Source: Ensifer sp. LC163 (lineage in GTDB: Bacteria; Pseudomonadota; Alphaproteobacteria; Rhizobiales; Rhizobiaceae). Taken from it: a stretch of DNA of 64,000 nt. Under the pieces are notes generated by a model, which had not been told where the DNA came from, did not search any database, and worked only from the letters and a program-made list of their open reading frames with translations. Made by a program: the position numbers and the translations under genes. The stretch is from assembly GCF_001695855.1 (NCBI RefSeq), contig NZ_MBSS01000068.1:167503-231502 (forward strand), written 5' to 3'. Below, piece by piece: positions 42,736-51,056 of this stretch (the stretch's first letter is position 1; every line of letters begins with the position of its first letter).

Positions 42736-43785
42736 TCACCTCCACCTGATCCGGAATCGCGTCAGAAGGATCGCGACAACCATCGTCAGCAGCGAGGTGG
42801 CGACCATGACGTCGGCTATGTAACTCGGCACCTTGGCCGCGCGGCTCATGGCATCGGCGCCGACGAAGATGCCGGCGACGAAGATGGCCGATGCGATGAC
42901 GCCGAGCGGATTCAGCATGGCCAGCATGGCGACGACGATGCCGGTGTAGCCGTAGCCCGGCGACAGGTCGAGCGTCAGGTTGCCCTTGAGCCCCGAGACT
43001 TCGGAAAAGCCAGCAAGTGCGGCCAATCCGCCCGAAAGCAAGGCCGTCTTCATCAGCGCGCGGTTGACCAGAATACCGACAAAACGTGCGCCCTCGGGAT
43101 TGAGGCCGACGGCGCGCATTTCGTAGCCGAGAACCGTCTTTTTCATGACGACCCAGACGAGAACGGCCGAAGCAAGGGCGATGACGAAGCCGTAGTGCAG
43201 GCGCTTGCCCTGGATGAGGCGCGGCAGTTGCGCTTCGGCGACGACCTTCTGCGATTGCGGCCAGCCGAGCCCCATCGGATCCTTGAGCACACCTTCAAGC
43301 AGCATCGACACGAACAGCAGGACGATGAAGTTGAGCAGCAGCGTGGTGACCACCTCGTCGACGCCGAAGCGGGTCTTCAGCACGGCCGGGCCGAGCAGAA
43401 GCAGCGCGCCTGCGGCCATGACGGCGACCATGATCACCGGGATCAGGATGACCGAAGGTAGCGGCAATGCGCCGGTTCCCAGCACCACGGTGACGACGCC
43501 GCCGATGTAGAGTTGGGCTTCTGCGCCGATGTTCCAGAGCTTGGCCCGAAAGGCGACGGCGATCGCCAAGCCCGTGAAGATCAGCGGCGTCGCGCGGGTC
43601 AAGGTTTCCAGCAGCGCGAACTGTGAGCCGGCCGCGCCCTTGGCCACAAGATAGAAGACGGACAGTGGCGAAGCGCCAGCGGCGAGAACCAGTATCGACG
43701 TCAGCACCAGCGTGGTGGCGATGGCTGCCAGCGGAAACAGCAAGGTGACCGCCAAGGACGGGGCGGGCTTCGGCTCAAGCCGCAT
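42736..43785 (-). CDS. ABC transporter permease, BMP-type nucleoside importer (NupP/YufP-like)
   Basis: 349 residues. Helical membrane protein with the family segments FTGLAIAVAFRAKLWNIGAEAQLYIGG and GVDEVVTTLLLNFIVLL, as in the first permease of purine-nucleoside importers of the BMP class. Its ATG (43785) lies within the end of the ATPase gene, an 11-base overlap, so it is translationally coupled. Inner membrane channel together with the gene that follows. Confidence 0.92.
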   Translation of the reverse strand: MRLEPKPAPSLAVTLLFPLAAIATTLVLTSILVLAAGASPLSVFYLVAKGAAGSQFALLETLTRATPLIFTGLAIAVAFRAKLWNIGAEAQLYIGGVVTVVLGTGALPLPSVILIPVIMVAVMAAGALLLLGPAVLKTRFGVDEVVTTLLLNFIVLLFVSMLLEGVLKDPMGLGWPQSQKVVAEAQLPRLIQGKRLHYGFVIALASAVLVWVVMKKTVLGYEMRAVGLNPEGARFVGILVNRALMKTALLSGGLAALAGFSEVSGLKGNLTLDLSPGYGYTGIVVAMLAMLNPLGVIASAIFVAGIFVGADAMSRAAKVPSYIADVMVATSLLTMVVAILLTRFRIRWR

Positions 43786-45304
43786 GATCGCTGTGCTCCC
43801 CGCTATGGCCTGCCATCAGCTCCCCCAGTTCCCGAATACTGCGTTCGCCGCGCGAAGACGGCGTCGACAGGCGTCCCTTGGACATGACGATGATGCGGTC
43901 GGACAATGCCAGCACTTCCTCGAGGTCTTCCGAAATCAGCAATATCGCCGCGCCCCTGTCTCGCGCTTCAAGCAGCATGCGGTGAACATAGGCGACGGCG
44001 CCGACATCGAGGCCGCGGGTCGGCTGGCTTGCAAGGATGACCGCCGGGTCGGGATCAAGGGCCCGGCCGAGGATGAGCTTCTGCATGTTGCCGCCCGAGA
44101 GCAGGCGGATGCGGGCCTCGGGCGAGGGGCATTTGACGTCGTAGTCGGCAATGAGTTTCTCGGCGAAGCGGCCGGCGGCCTTCCAGTTCAGGAAGCCCAT
44201 GCGGCTGAACCGCGGACTTCGGTAGCGTTCGGCGATGACATTCTCCGTCACGCTCATGTCGCCGATGCTGCCGATCGCGTGGCGGTCTTCCGGAATGCGG
44301 GCCACGCCATGGGCGAGCGCGACGCGCGGCGACCAGTCGGCGATTTCCCGCCCGGCGATGGAAATGCTGCCGCCGGTTGGACGCCGGATGCCGGCGATGA
44401 GGGCAGCAAGGACAGCCTGGCCATTGCCTGCAACGCCGGCAAGGCCGGTGATTTCACCGGCTGTGAGCGTGAGCGACACCTTATCAAGGCCGGCCCCGTT
44501 ATACGGCGTCGTGGAAACGCGTTCGAGCGCCAGCAGCGGTGCACCCAGTTTCACGGGGCTGACCTCCGCCGGCTTGACCTCCTGGCCAACCATGAGGGCC
44601 GCCAGTTCTTTGCGATCGGTCGCGCCTGTTTCGCGCTCGCCGACGAGCTGGCCGGAGCGCAGAACCAGCACACGATCGCTGACAGCCATCACTTCGTGCA
44701 ATTTGTGGGAGATGAAGATGATCGACAGGTCTTTGGCGACGAGCAGCTTCAGCGTCCGGAACAATGCGTCGGTCTCGGCGGGGGTCAGAACGGCCGTCGG
44801 CTCGTCCAGGATCAGGATGCGGGCTTCGCGATAAAGGGCCTTCAGGATCTCGACGCGCTGGCGTTCGCCGACCGAAAGGGTGGAGACGGTGGCCGCGGGC
44901 TCGACGGCGAGGCCGAAATCTGCGGACAGTTGCTCGATGCGCCGCCGCGCCGCGGCCCGGTCGAGCCGCATGCGCCAGAGGCTCTGCGTGCCAAGCGCGA
45001 TGTTTTCCTGCACCGTCATGTTGTCGGCGAGGGTGAAATGCTGGTGGACCATGCCGATGCCGGCATCAAGGGCCGCGCGCGGATCTCCCGGCGGAAGCGG
45101 CTTGCCAAAGGCCTCGACAGTTCCCTCGTCAGCGACGTAGTGGCCGAAGAGGATGTTCATCAGCGTCGTCTTGCCGGCGCCGTTCTCCCCGAGAAGCGCG
45201 ATGACTTCGCCCCGCTTCAGATCGAAGGAAATGGCCTCGTTGGCCCTGAGCGGGCCGAAACGCTTGCTGATGCGGGAAAGACGAAGGACGGGATTGCTTG
45301 ACAC
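43775..45304 (-). CDS. Double ABC ATPase of a BMP-type nucleoside importer
   Basis: 509 residues with two ATPase domains, the RbsA/NupO-like arrangement. Domain 1: Walker A GENGAGKTT, signature LSVGERQRVEILKAL, Walker B ARILILDEPTAVL. Domain 2: a non-canonical Walker A AGVAGNGQAVLAAL (Lys replaced, common in this class), signature LSGGNMQKLILGRAL, Walker B VILASQPTRGLD. The start is GTG at 45304, giving VSSNPVLRLSRISKRFGPL. Follows the SBP gene after a structured gap. Confidence 0.92.
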   Translation of the reverse strand: MSSNPVLRLSRISKRFGPLRANEAISFDLKRGEVIALLGENGAGKTTLMNILFGHYVADEGTVEAFGKPLPPGDPRAALDAGIGMVHQHFTLADNMTVQENIALGTQSLWRMRLDRAAARRRIEQLSADFGLAVEPAATVSTLSVGERQRVEILKALYREARILILDEPTAVLTPAETDALFRTLKLLVAKDLSIIFISHKLHEVMAVSDRVLVLRSGQLVGERETGATDRKELAALMVGQEVKPAEVSPVKLGAPLLALERVSTTPYNGAGLDKVSLTLTAGEITGLAGVAGNGQAVLAALIAGIRRPTGGSISIAGREIADWSPRVALAHGVARIPEDRHAIGSIGDMSVTENVIAERYRSPRFSRMGFLNWKAAGRFAEKLIADYDVKCPSPEARIRLLSGGNMQKLILGRALDPDPAVILASQPTRGLDVGAVAYVHRMLLEARDRGAAILLISEDLEEVLALSDRIIVMSKGRLSTPSSRGERSIRELGELMAGHSGEHSDHAA

Positions 45305-45331
45305 GTCGGTGACCGGAAGTGGCGTGGGGGG

Positions 45332-45430
45332 GAGGCTTCCTTTCCCGTCCAGGGAGAGAATGGTCGCTGCCGGCGAAGGGTAATCCCTCGTCCGGCACTG
45401 CCAACCACCTTTCCCCTGAACGGGAGGAAG
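45332..45430 (-). promoter_or_regulatory. Large intercistronic stem-loop between BMP SBP and ATPase
   Basis: Outer arms cttcctttcccgt...aggg (45336-45354) and ccct...acgggaggaag (45413-45430) pair imperfectly, and the inside folds as tgccgg...ccggca (45368-45373 with 45392-45397) with extra pairs around aggg/ccct. It fills almost the whole 132-base gap, so the unit is a structured element, perhaps limiting ATPase relative to SBP. Confidence 0.5.
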
Positions 45431-45436
45431 CGAGGG

Positions 45437-46462
45437 CTAACTCGACTTCGGCTCGGCGTCGTTGATCTCGACGGTGAACGAGCCGTCCTTGATCATCTTT
45501 TCCTTCTCCGCAACCTTGGCCTTGATGTCGTCCGGAACCTTGCTGTCGAAGGTGCCGAGAGGCGCGAGCGAACAGCCGCCGTTCTTCATGAAGGAATAGA
45601 CGCCGTAGTCGTCGGCCTTGAACGTGCCGGCCTTCACTTCGGCGATCGCCTTGTCGAGCGTCGATTCGAAATGCCACAGCGCGGAGGCGACAACGGTGTC
45701 CGGATAGTCCGCCTGGGTATCGATGACATTGCCGATGGCCAGGATCTTCTTCTCCTTGGCGGCGTCGGACACGCCGAAACGCTCGGCATACAGAAGGTCC
45801 GCACCGCCATCGATCTGGGCGAATGCGGTCTCCTTGGCCTTGGGCGGATCGAACCACGAGCCGATGAAGGCGACCTGGAACTTGGTGTCCGGGGCCACTT
45901 CCTTCACGCCGGCCATGAATGCGTTCATCAGCCGGTTGACCTCCGGGATCGGATAGCCTCCCACCATGCCGATGTTCTTGGACTTGGTCATGGCGCCGGC
46001 GACGAGGCCGGACAAATAGGATGCGTCCTGGATATAGTTGTCGAAAACCGAGAAGTTCGGTATGGCGGCATCGGGCTTGAAGCTGGAGCCCATCAGGAAG
46101 GCGACATCAGGATAGTCTTTGGCGACGGCGCGGGCGGCATCCTCGACGCCGAAGACCTCGCCCAGGATCAGCTTGTGGCCGGCCTCGCAATATTCGCGCA
46201 TGACGCGCTCGTAATCGTTGTTCGCGGTGTTTTCCGAATAGACATATTCGATGTCGCCGCGCTCCTTGGCGGCATTGGCCGCCTTGTGGATACGGCTGAC
46301 CCACTGCTGCTCGACCGGGACGGTATAGATGGCTGCCACCTTTATCGGGTCCGCAGCGAGCAGACGGCTCGGCAGACCCGCCGCGGCCACCACGGCGGAG
46401 GCGCCGGCAGCTTTGATCAGGGTTCTTCTGGAGATGGCGAAATTGAAGGAATTGCTATGCAT
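45437..46462 (-). CDS. BMP-family (PnrA/TmpC-like) nucleoside-binding protein
   Basis: 341 residues from ATG 46462, preceded by gagggg. Twin-arginine signal: ISRRTLIKAAGASAVVAAAG (Arg12-Arg13), cleavage near LLAADP. The mature domain of the BMP family begins IKVAAIYTVPVEQQWVSRIHKA and includes GEVFGVEDAARAVAKDYPDVAFLMGSS and PDTKFQVAFIGSWFDPPKAKETA, as in purine-binding lipoprotein-like proteins, though no lipobox Cys is seen. Supplies ligand to the two permeases and double ATPase downstream; the CodA-like deaminase implies nucleobases or nucleosides. Confidence 0.92.
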   Translation of the reverse strand: MHSNSFNFAISRRTLIKAAGASAVVAAAGLPSRLLAADPIKVAAIYTVPVEQQWVSRIHKAANAAKERGDIEYVYSENTANNDYERVMREYCEAGHKLILGEVFGVEDAARAVAKDYPDVAFLMGSSFKPDAAIPNFSVFDNYIQDASYLSGLVAGAMTKSKNIGMVGGYPIPEVNRLMNAFMAGVKEVAPDTKFQVAFIGSWFDPPKAKETAFAQIDGGADLLYAERFGVSDAAKEKKILAIGNVIDTQADYPDTVVASALWHFESTLDKAIAEVKAGTFKADDYGVYSFMKNGGCSLAPLGTFDSKVPDDIKAKVAEKEKMIKDGSFTVEINDAEPKSS

Positions 46463-46615
46463 TAAATTCCCCTCTGATTGATTGCGCGTTTCGGAACGCG
46501 TCTTTTTTACCACTTGGTCAATGTAGGTGAAGTTGGGGGTTGCAGCAATTGGGTGCGGTGGAAAGTTCACCGCGCTTTCAGGCAATGGAAGCAAAACGCG
46601 GGACCACAAAGGCCG

Positions 46616-46720
46616 CTACTGCATGTTTCCTTAAATCCTATCCGATTTAAGGATAAAAACATGCAGCAATTCAAAGTGCTGCAGCTACCTTTGCGCGTCT
46701 GATAAGACGCGCGGCGCTGT
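46616..46720 (+). repeat. RIME-like mosaic repeat, copy 2
   Basis: About 105 bases in inverse orientation to 38621-38724. Palindromes ccttaaatcctatccgatttaagg (46629-46652) and gcgcgtc-tgataa-gacgcgc (46693-46712). Shares the flanking gcagcaattcaaagtgctg-type block with copy 1. Lies between the BMP SBP gene and the methyltransferase gene; the region 46463-46746 holds nothing else recognised. Confidence 0.8.
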
Positions 46721-46746
46721 AGTCGTGAATGCCGGGCGTGACGGCC

Positions 46747-47550
46747 TTACGGCTTCCTCGCGCGGATCGCATAACGATGCTGGCATTTTCTGGCCAGGCC
46801 CTTGAAGAAATTCCAGTTCCTGGCCTGCGTGCGATGGATCTCGCGGAGATCCCTGTCGATCTCTATGTCGACGAAGCCGGCCTTGCCAAGCAGGTTGGCG
46901 ACGTCATCGGCCCGCGCACCGGCGGAGAAGTGCACACGCGAGAGAATGCTGCGATGGGTCGCCATCATCTGCAATGTTCCGGTCGGCGTTTCTGCCGTGA
47001 GGAACCCCAAGCGCTGGCCCCAGGCGCTGAGTTTCGAGAACAGCCGCTCGAGCGCACTTGTATTGACGAAGTCCCCATCGACGATCAGCACCGTGCCGCC
47101 AGGCTTCAGGACGCGCAGCCACTCCGCAAAGGCTGCGGCCGGATCGATGAGCGTCCACACCAGATGCCGGTTGACCACCACGTCGTAGTGGCCATCCGGC
47201 TCCATGGTGTTTTCGGCGTCGCCGAGCCCGAAGCGGATGGCGCGACCGCGCTTGCGGGCCTTCTCGCGTGCGCGTTCGAGCATCGGTTCGGCCCAGTCGA
47301 GGCCCTGCACCCTGAAGCCGAGATCATCGAGCAGATGCGAAATGACGCCGGTGCCGCTTGCGAGGTCCAAAGCTGCACGACCGTCGCCCGGTCCCAGATG
47401 CCGCAGCAACAACCGATGCCAGGCGGTGCGCTCTTCCTCCGAGAAGATTTCGTGCCCCGGCGAAAGATCGAAGGTTGCGGCGCGCTCCGACCAGTAGGCC
47501 TTGATTTCATCCCGCAGGTTGTAGTTCTGCCGATCTAGGGTGTCGCTCAT
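46747..47550 (-). CDS. Class I SAM-dependent methyltransferase
   Basis: 267 residues from ATG 47550. SAM-binding motif I is AALDLASGTGVISHLLDDLGFRVQGLDWAEPMLERAREKA; the family post-I motif GDAENTMEPDGHYDVVVNRHLVWTL and LRVLKPGGTVLIVDGDF follow. The fold matches UbiE/Methyltransf_11-type small-molecule enzymes. It is divergent from the siderophore-SBP operon and shares the IRO-box-containing 106-base intergenic region, so it may be iron-regulated and act on a siderophore or its precursor (inference; the substrate is unknown). Confidence 0.88.
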   Translation of the reverse strand: MSDTLDRQNYNLRDEIKAYWSERAATFDLSPGHEIFSEEERTAWHRLLLRHLGPGDGRAALDLASGTGVISHLLDDLGFRVQGLDWAEPMLERAREKARKRGRAIRFGLGDAENTMEPDGHYDVVVNRHLVWTLIDPAAAFAEWLRVLKPGGTVLIVDGDFVNTSALERLFSKLSAWGQRLGFLTAETPTGTLQMMATHRSILSRVHFSAGARADDVANLLGKAGFVDIEIDRDLREIHRTQARNWNFFKGLARKCQHRYAIRARKP

Positions 47551-47597
47551 GCTGGTGCTGTTCGTCTCTGTTTGGAGGCGTTCTAAAAGATAAATGT

Positions 47598-47612
47598 TGA
47601 CTAATAAAGTCA
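47598..47612. promoter_or_regulatory. Candidate RirA iron-responsive operator (IRO box)
   Basis: tga-ctaataaag-tca fits TGA-N9-TCA, within an AT-rich region between the divergent methyltransferase (47550) and SBP (47657) starts. Placed about 45 bases from each, so RirA binding could repress both directions when iron is plentiful. Confidence 0.65.
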
Positions 47613-47656
47613 TGAAACATTAGATCGCGTCGATTTTCCCAGCGGAGCAAAAAACA

Positions 47657-48790
47657 ATGCGGCTTTTCAACAGGGTGGCTGCGGTCGCCACGGCACTTTG
47701 CGTGCTTTTTCCCACGACATCCTTCGCTGATGTCGTCAAGTTGAAAGACGTCACCGGCCGCGATGTCGCGGTCAATGTACCGGTCGAGCATGTGATCCTC
47801 GGTGAGGGGCGCCAGATTTATTTCCTCGGCGCCCTCGACCGCGAAGAGCCGTTCAAGCGCGTCGTCGGCTGGCGGGACGACCTGGCGAAAGCCGATCCGG
47901 AAAGCTATGCCGCCTATTTCGCCGAATATCCTGAGATCGCAACGCTGCCGACCTTCGGTGGCATGAAGGATGGTACCTTCGACGTCGAGCAGGCGGTGGC
48001 GCTGAAGCCGGACGTCGTCCTGATGAACGTCGACGCCAAGACGGCGACGGAGGAGGCGGGCTATATCGAGAAGCTCGCGAAGGTCGGCATCCCGCTCGTC
48101 TACGTCGATTTCCGCGAGAGGCCGATGGAAAACACCGAGCCGAGCATGCGGTTGATGGGCAAGCTGCTCGGCAAGGAAGAAAAGGCCGAGGAATTCATCA
48201 AGTTCCGCGCTGACAACATCGCCAGGGTCACCGGCGTCCTGGCAAAGGCGAACCCGAAGAAGCCGCTCGTTTTCGTCGAGCGGGCCGGCGGTTATTCCGA
48301 CGATTGCTGCATGTCCTTCGGCAACGAGAACTTCGGCAAGATGGTCGAATTCGCAGGTGGCGTGAACATGGCCAAGGACATCATTCCCGGCACCTTCGGC
48401 ACCGTCAATCCGGAGCAGATCATCGCCTCCAATCCCGACCAGATCATCATCACCGGCGGCAACTGGCAGGGCTATGTGCCGGGCGGCAACTGGGTCGGCG
48501 TCGGCTATGGCGCTGATGTGGAAGAGGCCACGCGCAAGCTCGCGAATCTGACCACGCGTCCGGCCTTCACCGGCGTCAAGGCGGTCAAGGACGGCCAGGT
48601 CCATGCGATCTGGCACCAGTTCTACAACAATCCCTATCAGTTCGTCGCCATCCAGCAGATCGCCAAATGGCTGCACCCGGATCTCTTCGCCGACCTCGAC
48701 CCGGAGGCGACGTTCAAGGAGTTGCACGAGCGCTTCCTGCCGCTGCCCTACAAGAGTGGTTACTTCGTCTCGCTGAACGTCCGCCAGTAA
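47657..48790 (+). CDS. Iron-siderophore ABC substrate-binding protein, paralogue B
   Basis: 377 residues. Signal peptide to about residue 24 (LCVLFPTTSFA). Mature part VTGRDVAVNVPVEHVILGEGRQ, KPDVVLMNVDAKTA, PLVYVDFRERPMENTEPSMRLMG; Cys217-Cys218 in GYSDDCCMSFG. Closely related to the SBP at 36466 over the whole length. First gene of an operon with a second SBP, permease and ATPase, directly behind an IRO box. Binds a ferric complex in the periplasm. Confidence 0.92.
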   Translation: MRLFNRVAAVATALCVLFPTTSFADVVKLKDVTGRDVAVNVPVEHVILGEGRQIYFLGALDREEPFKRVVGWRDDLAKADPESYAAYFAEYPEIATLPTFGGMKDGTFDVEQAVALKPDVVLMNVDAKTATEEAGYIEKLAKVGIPLVYVDFRERPMENTEPSMRLMGKLLGKEEKAEEFIKFRADNIARVTGVLAKANPKKPLVFVERAGGYSDDCCMSFGNENFGKMVEFAGGVNMAKDIIPGTFGTVNPEQIIASNPDQIIITGGNWQGYVPGGNWVGVGYGADVEEATRKLANLTTRPAFTGVKAVKDGQVHAIWHQFYNNPYQFVAIQQIAKWLHPDLFADLDPEATFKELHERFLPLPYKSGYFVSLNVRQ

Positions 48791-48849
48791 ATGCATCGGC
48801 GGCTGGAAGGATGGGAGGCCTCCGGCGTCGCGATCGAAAGGAAATGAGA

Positions 48850-49989
48850 ATGTCGATCTTCAGGAAAATCGCCCTGGCGATGACCGCCGCAATCGTACTG
48901 GCGGCGATGCCGGCAAGCGCTGCCGAAATCGTCGACGTCACCGGCCGGCGGGTCGAAATTGCCTTGCCGGCCAAGCGCGTGCTGCTGGGTGAGGCGCGCC
49001 AGATTCATGTGGCCGCCGCGCTGAAGGGAGAGCACGTCTTCGACACGATCGTCGGCTGGCGCGACGACCTCCTCAAGAAGGATCCGGATTCCTACGCCGC
49101 CTACCTTGAGCGGTTTCCTGCGATCGAAAAGCTGCCGCGCTTCGGCTATATCCCTTCAGGTGACTTCAGCCTCGAAGCGGCCATTGCGCTGAAACCCGAT
49201 GTGCTGACGCTGAACCTCGAAGCGCAGAAGGCGGTCGAAGAATCGGGCTTCATCGAAAAGGCTGCGGCCGCCGGCATTGCCGTCGTCTATCTCGATTTCC
49301 GCGTCGATCCCGCAGCCAACAGCGAGAAATCCGTCGAAATTCTCGGCCAGCTCTTCGGCGCCGAAGCGAAGGCGCGTGAATTCATCGACTATCGCAGCGC
49401 CCAGATCGCTGTGGTGACGGACCGCCTGGCCAAAGCCGGCGCGATCGCGCGGCCGAAAGTTTTCATCGAGCGCTCCCCCGGCATCACCGGCGACGTTGTC
49501 TGCTGCAGAACCTTCGGACCTGCGAATTTCGGTGAGATGGTTGAAAAGGCCGGTGGCCACAATATCGGTTCCGACGTGATCAAGGGCACCTTCGGCGACC
49601 TCAATCCCGAGCAGCTCATCGTCAGCGACCCTGACCATGTCATCATCACCGGCAGCAACTGGTCGGCGGAATCCGATCTCAATCAGTTCGTTAGCGTCGG
49701 CCGCGGCGCTGATGCGGCGGCAGCACAAGAGCGATTGCGCGGTCTGATGCAGCGTCCAGGTTTCCCCGGCTTGAAGGCGGTGAAAGAGGGCAACGTGCAT
49801 GCGGTCTGGCACCAATTCTACGGTGCGCCCTACGAGTTCGTTCCGATCCAGCAATTCGCCAAATGGTTCCATCCGGAGCTATTTGCCGACATCGATCCGG
49901 AGCGGACGTTCCGCGAATTTCACGAGAGGTTCCTGCCGGTGACCTACCGCCCGGGCTACTTCGTCTCGCTGCCCAAGGATGGTGAATGA
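48850..49989 (+). CDS. Iron-siderophore ABC substrate-binding protein, paralogue C
   Basis: 379 residues from ATG 48850, eight bases after an aagg site; ATG 48844 is only two bases from it. Signal peptide ending PASAAE near 25. Shares DVTGRRVEIALPAKRVLLGEARQ, the WRDDLLKKDP(D)SYAAYLE block and Cys218-Cys219 (VVCCRTFG) with paralogues A and B. Immediately follows paralogue B, so the operon codes two SBPs for one permease/ATPase set, as in systems where SBPs of different specificity share a channel. Its stop overlaps the permease start. Confidence 0.9.
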   Translation: MSIFRKIALAMTAAIVLAAMPASAAEIVDVTGRRVEIALPAKRVLLGEARQIHVAAALKGEHVFDTIVGWRDDLLKKDPDSYAAYLERFPAIEKLPRFGYIPSGDFSLEAAIALKPDVLTLNLEAQKAVEESGFIEKAAAAGIAVVYLDFRVDPAANSEKSVEILGQLFGAEAKAREFIDYRSAQIAVVTDRLAKAGAIARPKVFIERSPGITGDVVCCRTFGPANFGEMVEKAGGHNIGSDVIKGTFGDLNPEQLIVSDPDHVIITGSNWSAESDLNQFVSVGRGADAAAAQERLRGLMQRPGFPGLKAVKEGNVHAVWHQFYGAPYEFVPIQQFAKWFHPELFADIDPERTFREFHERFLPVTYRPGYFVSLPKDGE

Positions 49990-51056
49990 TGGCTGCCATG
50001 ACCGATGGGATTTCTGGAATCGACGGACGCGGGCGTTACCGCGCCCTCGTTCTGCGCCGTCTGGTGCTGATTTTCTGTCTGCTCGCCGCGCTCTTCGCGT
50101 CGGTCGCAGTGGACATGGCGCTTGGGCCAGCGAATTATCCCTTGCGAGACGTGCTGATCGCGCTGTTTCGGTCGGAAACGGTGAGTGACCAGCTTCGGGT
50201 GGTGATCTGGGATATTCGCATGCCGATCGCTCTGATGGCCGTGACGGTCGGCGCCTCGCTGTCGGTTGCCGGCGCGCAGATGCAGACGATTCTTGCCAAT
50301 CCGCTGGCAAGCCCGTTCACACTCGGCATTTCCGCCGCCGCCGGCTTCGGCGCCGCCCTCGGCCTCGTCGCCGGCGTCGCGATCTTTCCAGTCGCCGTCC
50401 AATACATGGTGCCGATCAATGCCTTCCTGATGGCGATGGTGGCGGCGCTCTTCATCCACTTTGCCTCCACCATGCGCGGCGTCACGGTCGAGACCATCGT
50501 CCTTCTCGGCATCGCGCTCGTGTTCACCTTCAACGCCGCGCTGTCGCTACTCGAATATCTCGCCTCCGAGCAGGCGCTGGCCGCCGTCGTGTTCTGGACG
50601 ATGGGCAGCCTCACCAAGGCCACCTGGCCGAAGGTCTGGATCACCGGCGCAGTGCTCGTTATCGCGATACCGCTCTTTGCCCGGCATGCCTGGGCGCTGA
50701 CGGCGCTCCGGCTTGGCGACGACAAGGCAGCAAGTTTCGGGATCAATGTCCGTCGCCTGCGGCTCGAAGCCATGATGACGGTGAGCCTCTTGGCGTCGAT
50801 TCCGGTCTCCTTCGTCGGCACGATCGGCTTCGTCGGCCTCGTCGGGCCCCACATCGCCCGCATGCTGGTCGGCGAGGATCAACGCTTCTTCCTGCCCGCT
50901 TCCGTGCTGTGCGGCGCGCTACTGCTTTCGGTCACCTCGGTCGTCAGCAAGATGCTGATCCCGGGCGCGGTGCTCCCGATCGGCGTCATCACTGCGCTCG
51001 TCGGCGTGCCCTTCTTCTTCGTGCTGATTTTCACCAACAGGAGGCGCGCATGGTAA
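49986..51056 (+). CDS. FecCD-family iron-siderophore permease
   Basis: 356 residues with about ten hydrophobic helices. FecCD hallmarks: IRMPIALMAVTVGASLSVAGAQMQTILANPLASPFTLGISAAAGFGAALG, DKAASFGINVRRLRLEA, GTIGFVGLVGPHIARMLVG and the C-terminal GAVLPIGVITALVGVPFFFVLIF. Two ATGs at 49986 and 49989; the first overlaps the SBP stop. A single permease gene implies a homodimeric channel. The stop overlaps the ATPase start (51050). Confidence 0.93.
   Translation: MMAAMTDGISGIDGRGRYRALVLRRLVLIFCLLAALFASVAVDMALGPANYPLRDVLIALFRSETVSDQLRVVIWDIRMPIALMAVTVGASLSVAGAQMQTILANPLASPFTLGISAAAGFGAALGLVAGVAIFPVAVQYMVPINAFLMAMVAALFIHFASTMRGVTVETIVLLGIALVFTFNAALSLLEYLASEQALAAVVFWTMGSLTKATWPKVWITGAVLVIAIPLFARHAWALTALRLGDDKAASFGINVRRLRLEAMMTVSLLASIPVSFVGTIGFVGLVGPHIARMLVGEDQRFFLPASVLCGALLLSVTSVVSKMLIPGAVLPIGVITALVGVPFFFVLIFTNRRRAW

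Noticed and set aside
46478..46702. Short ORF across the RIME-like element, similar to one at 38638-38838
   Set aside because: The similarity comes from the repeat itself, not from protein conservation.
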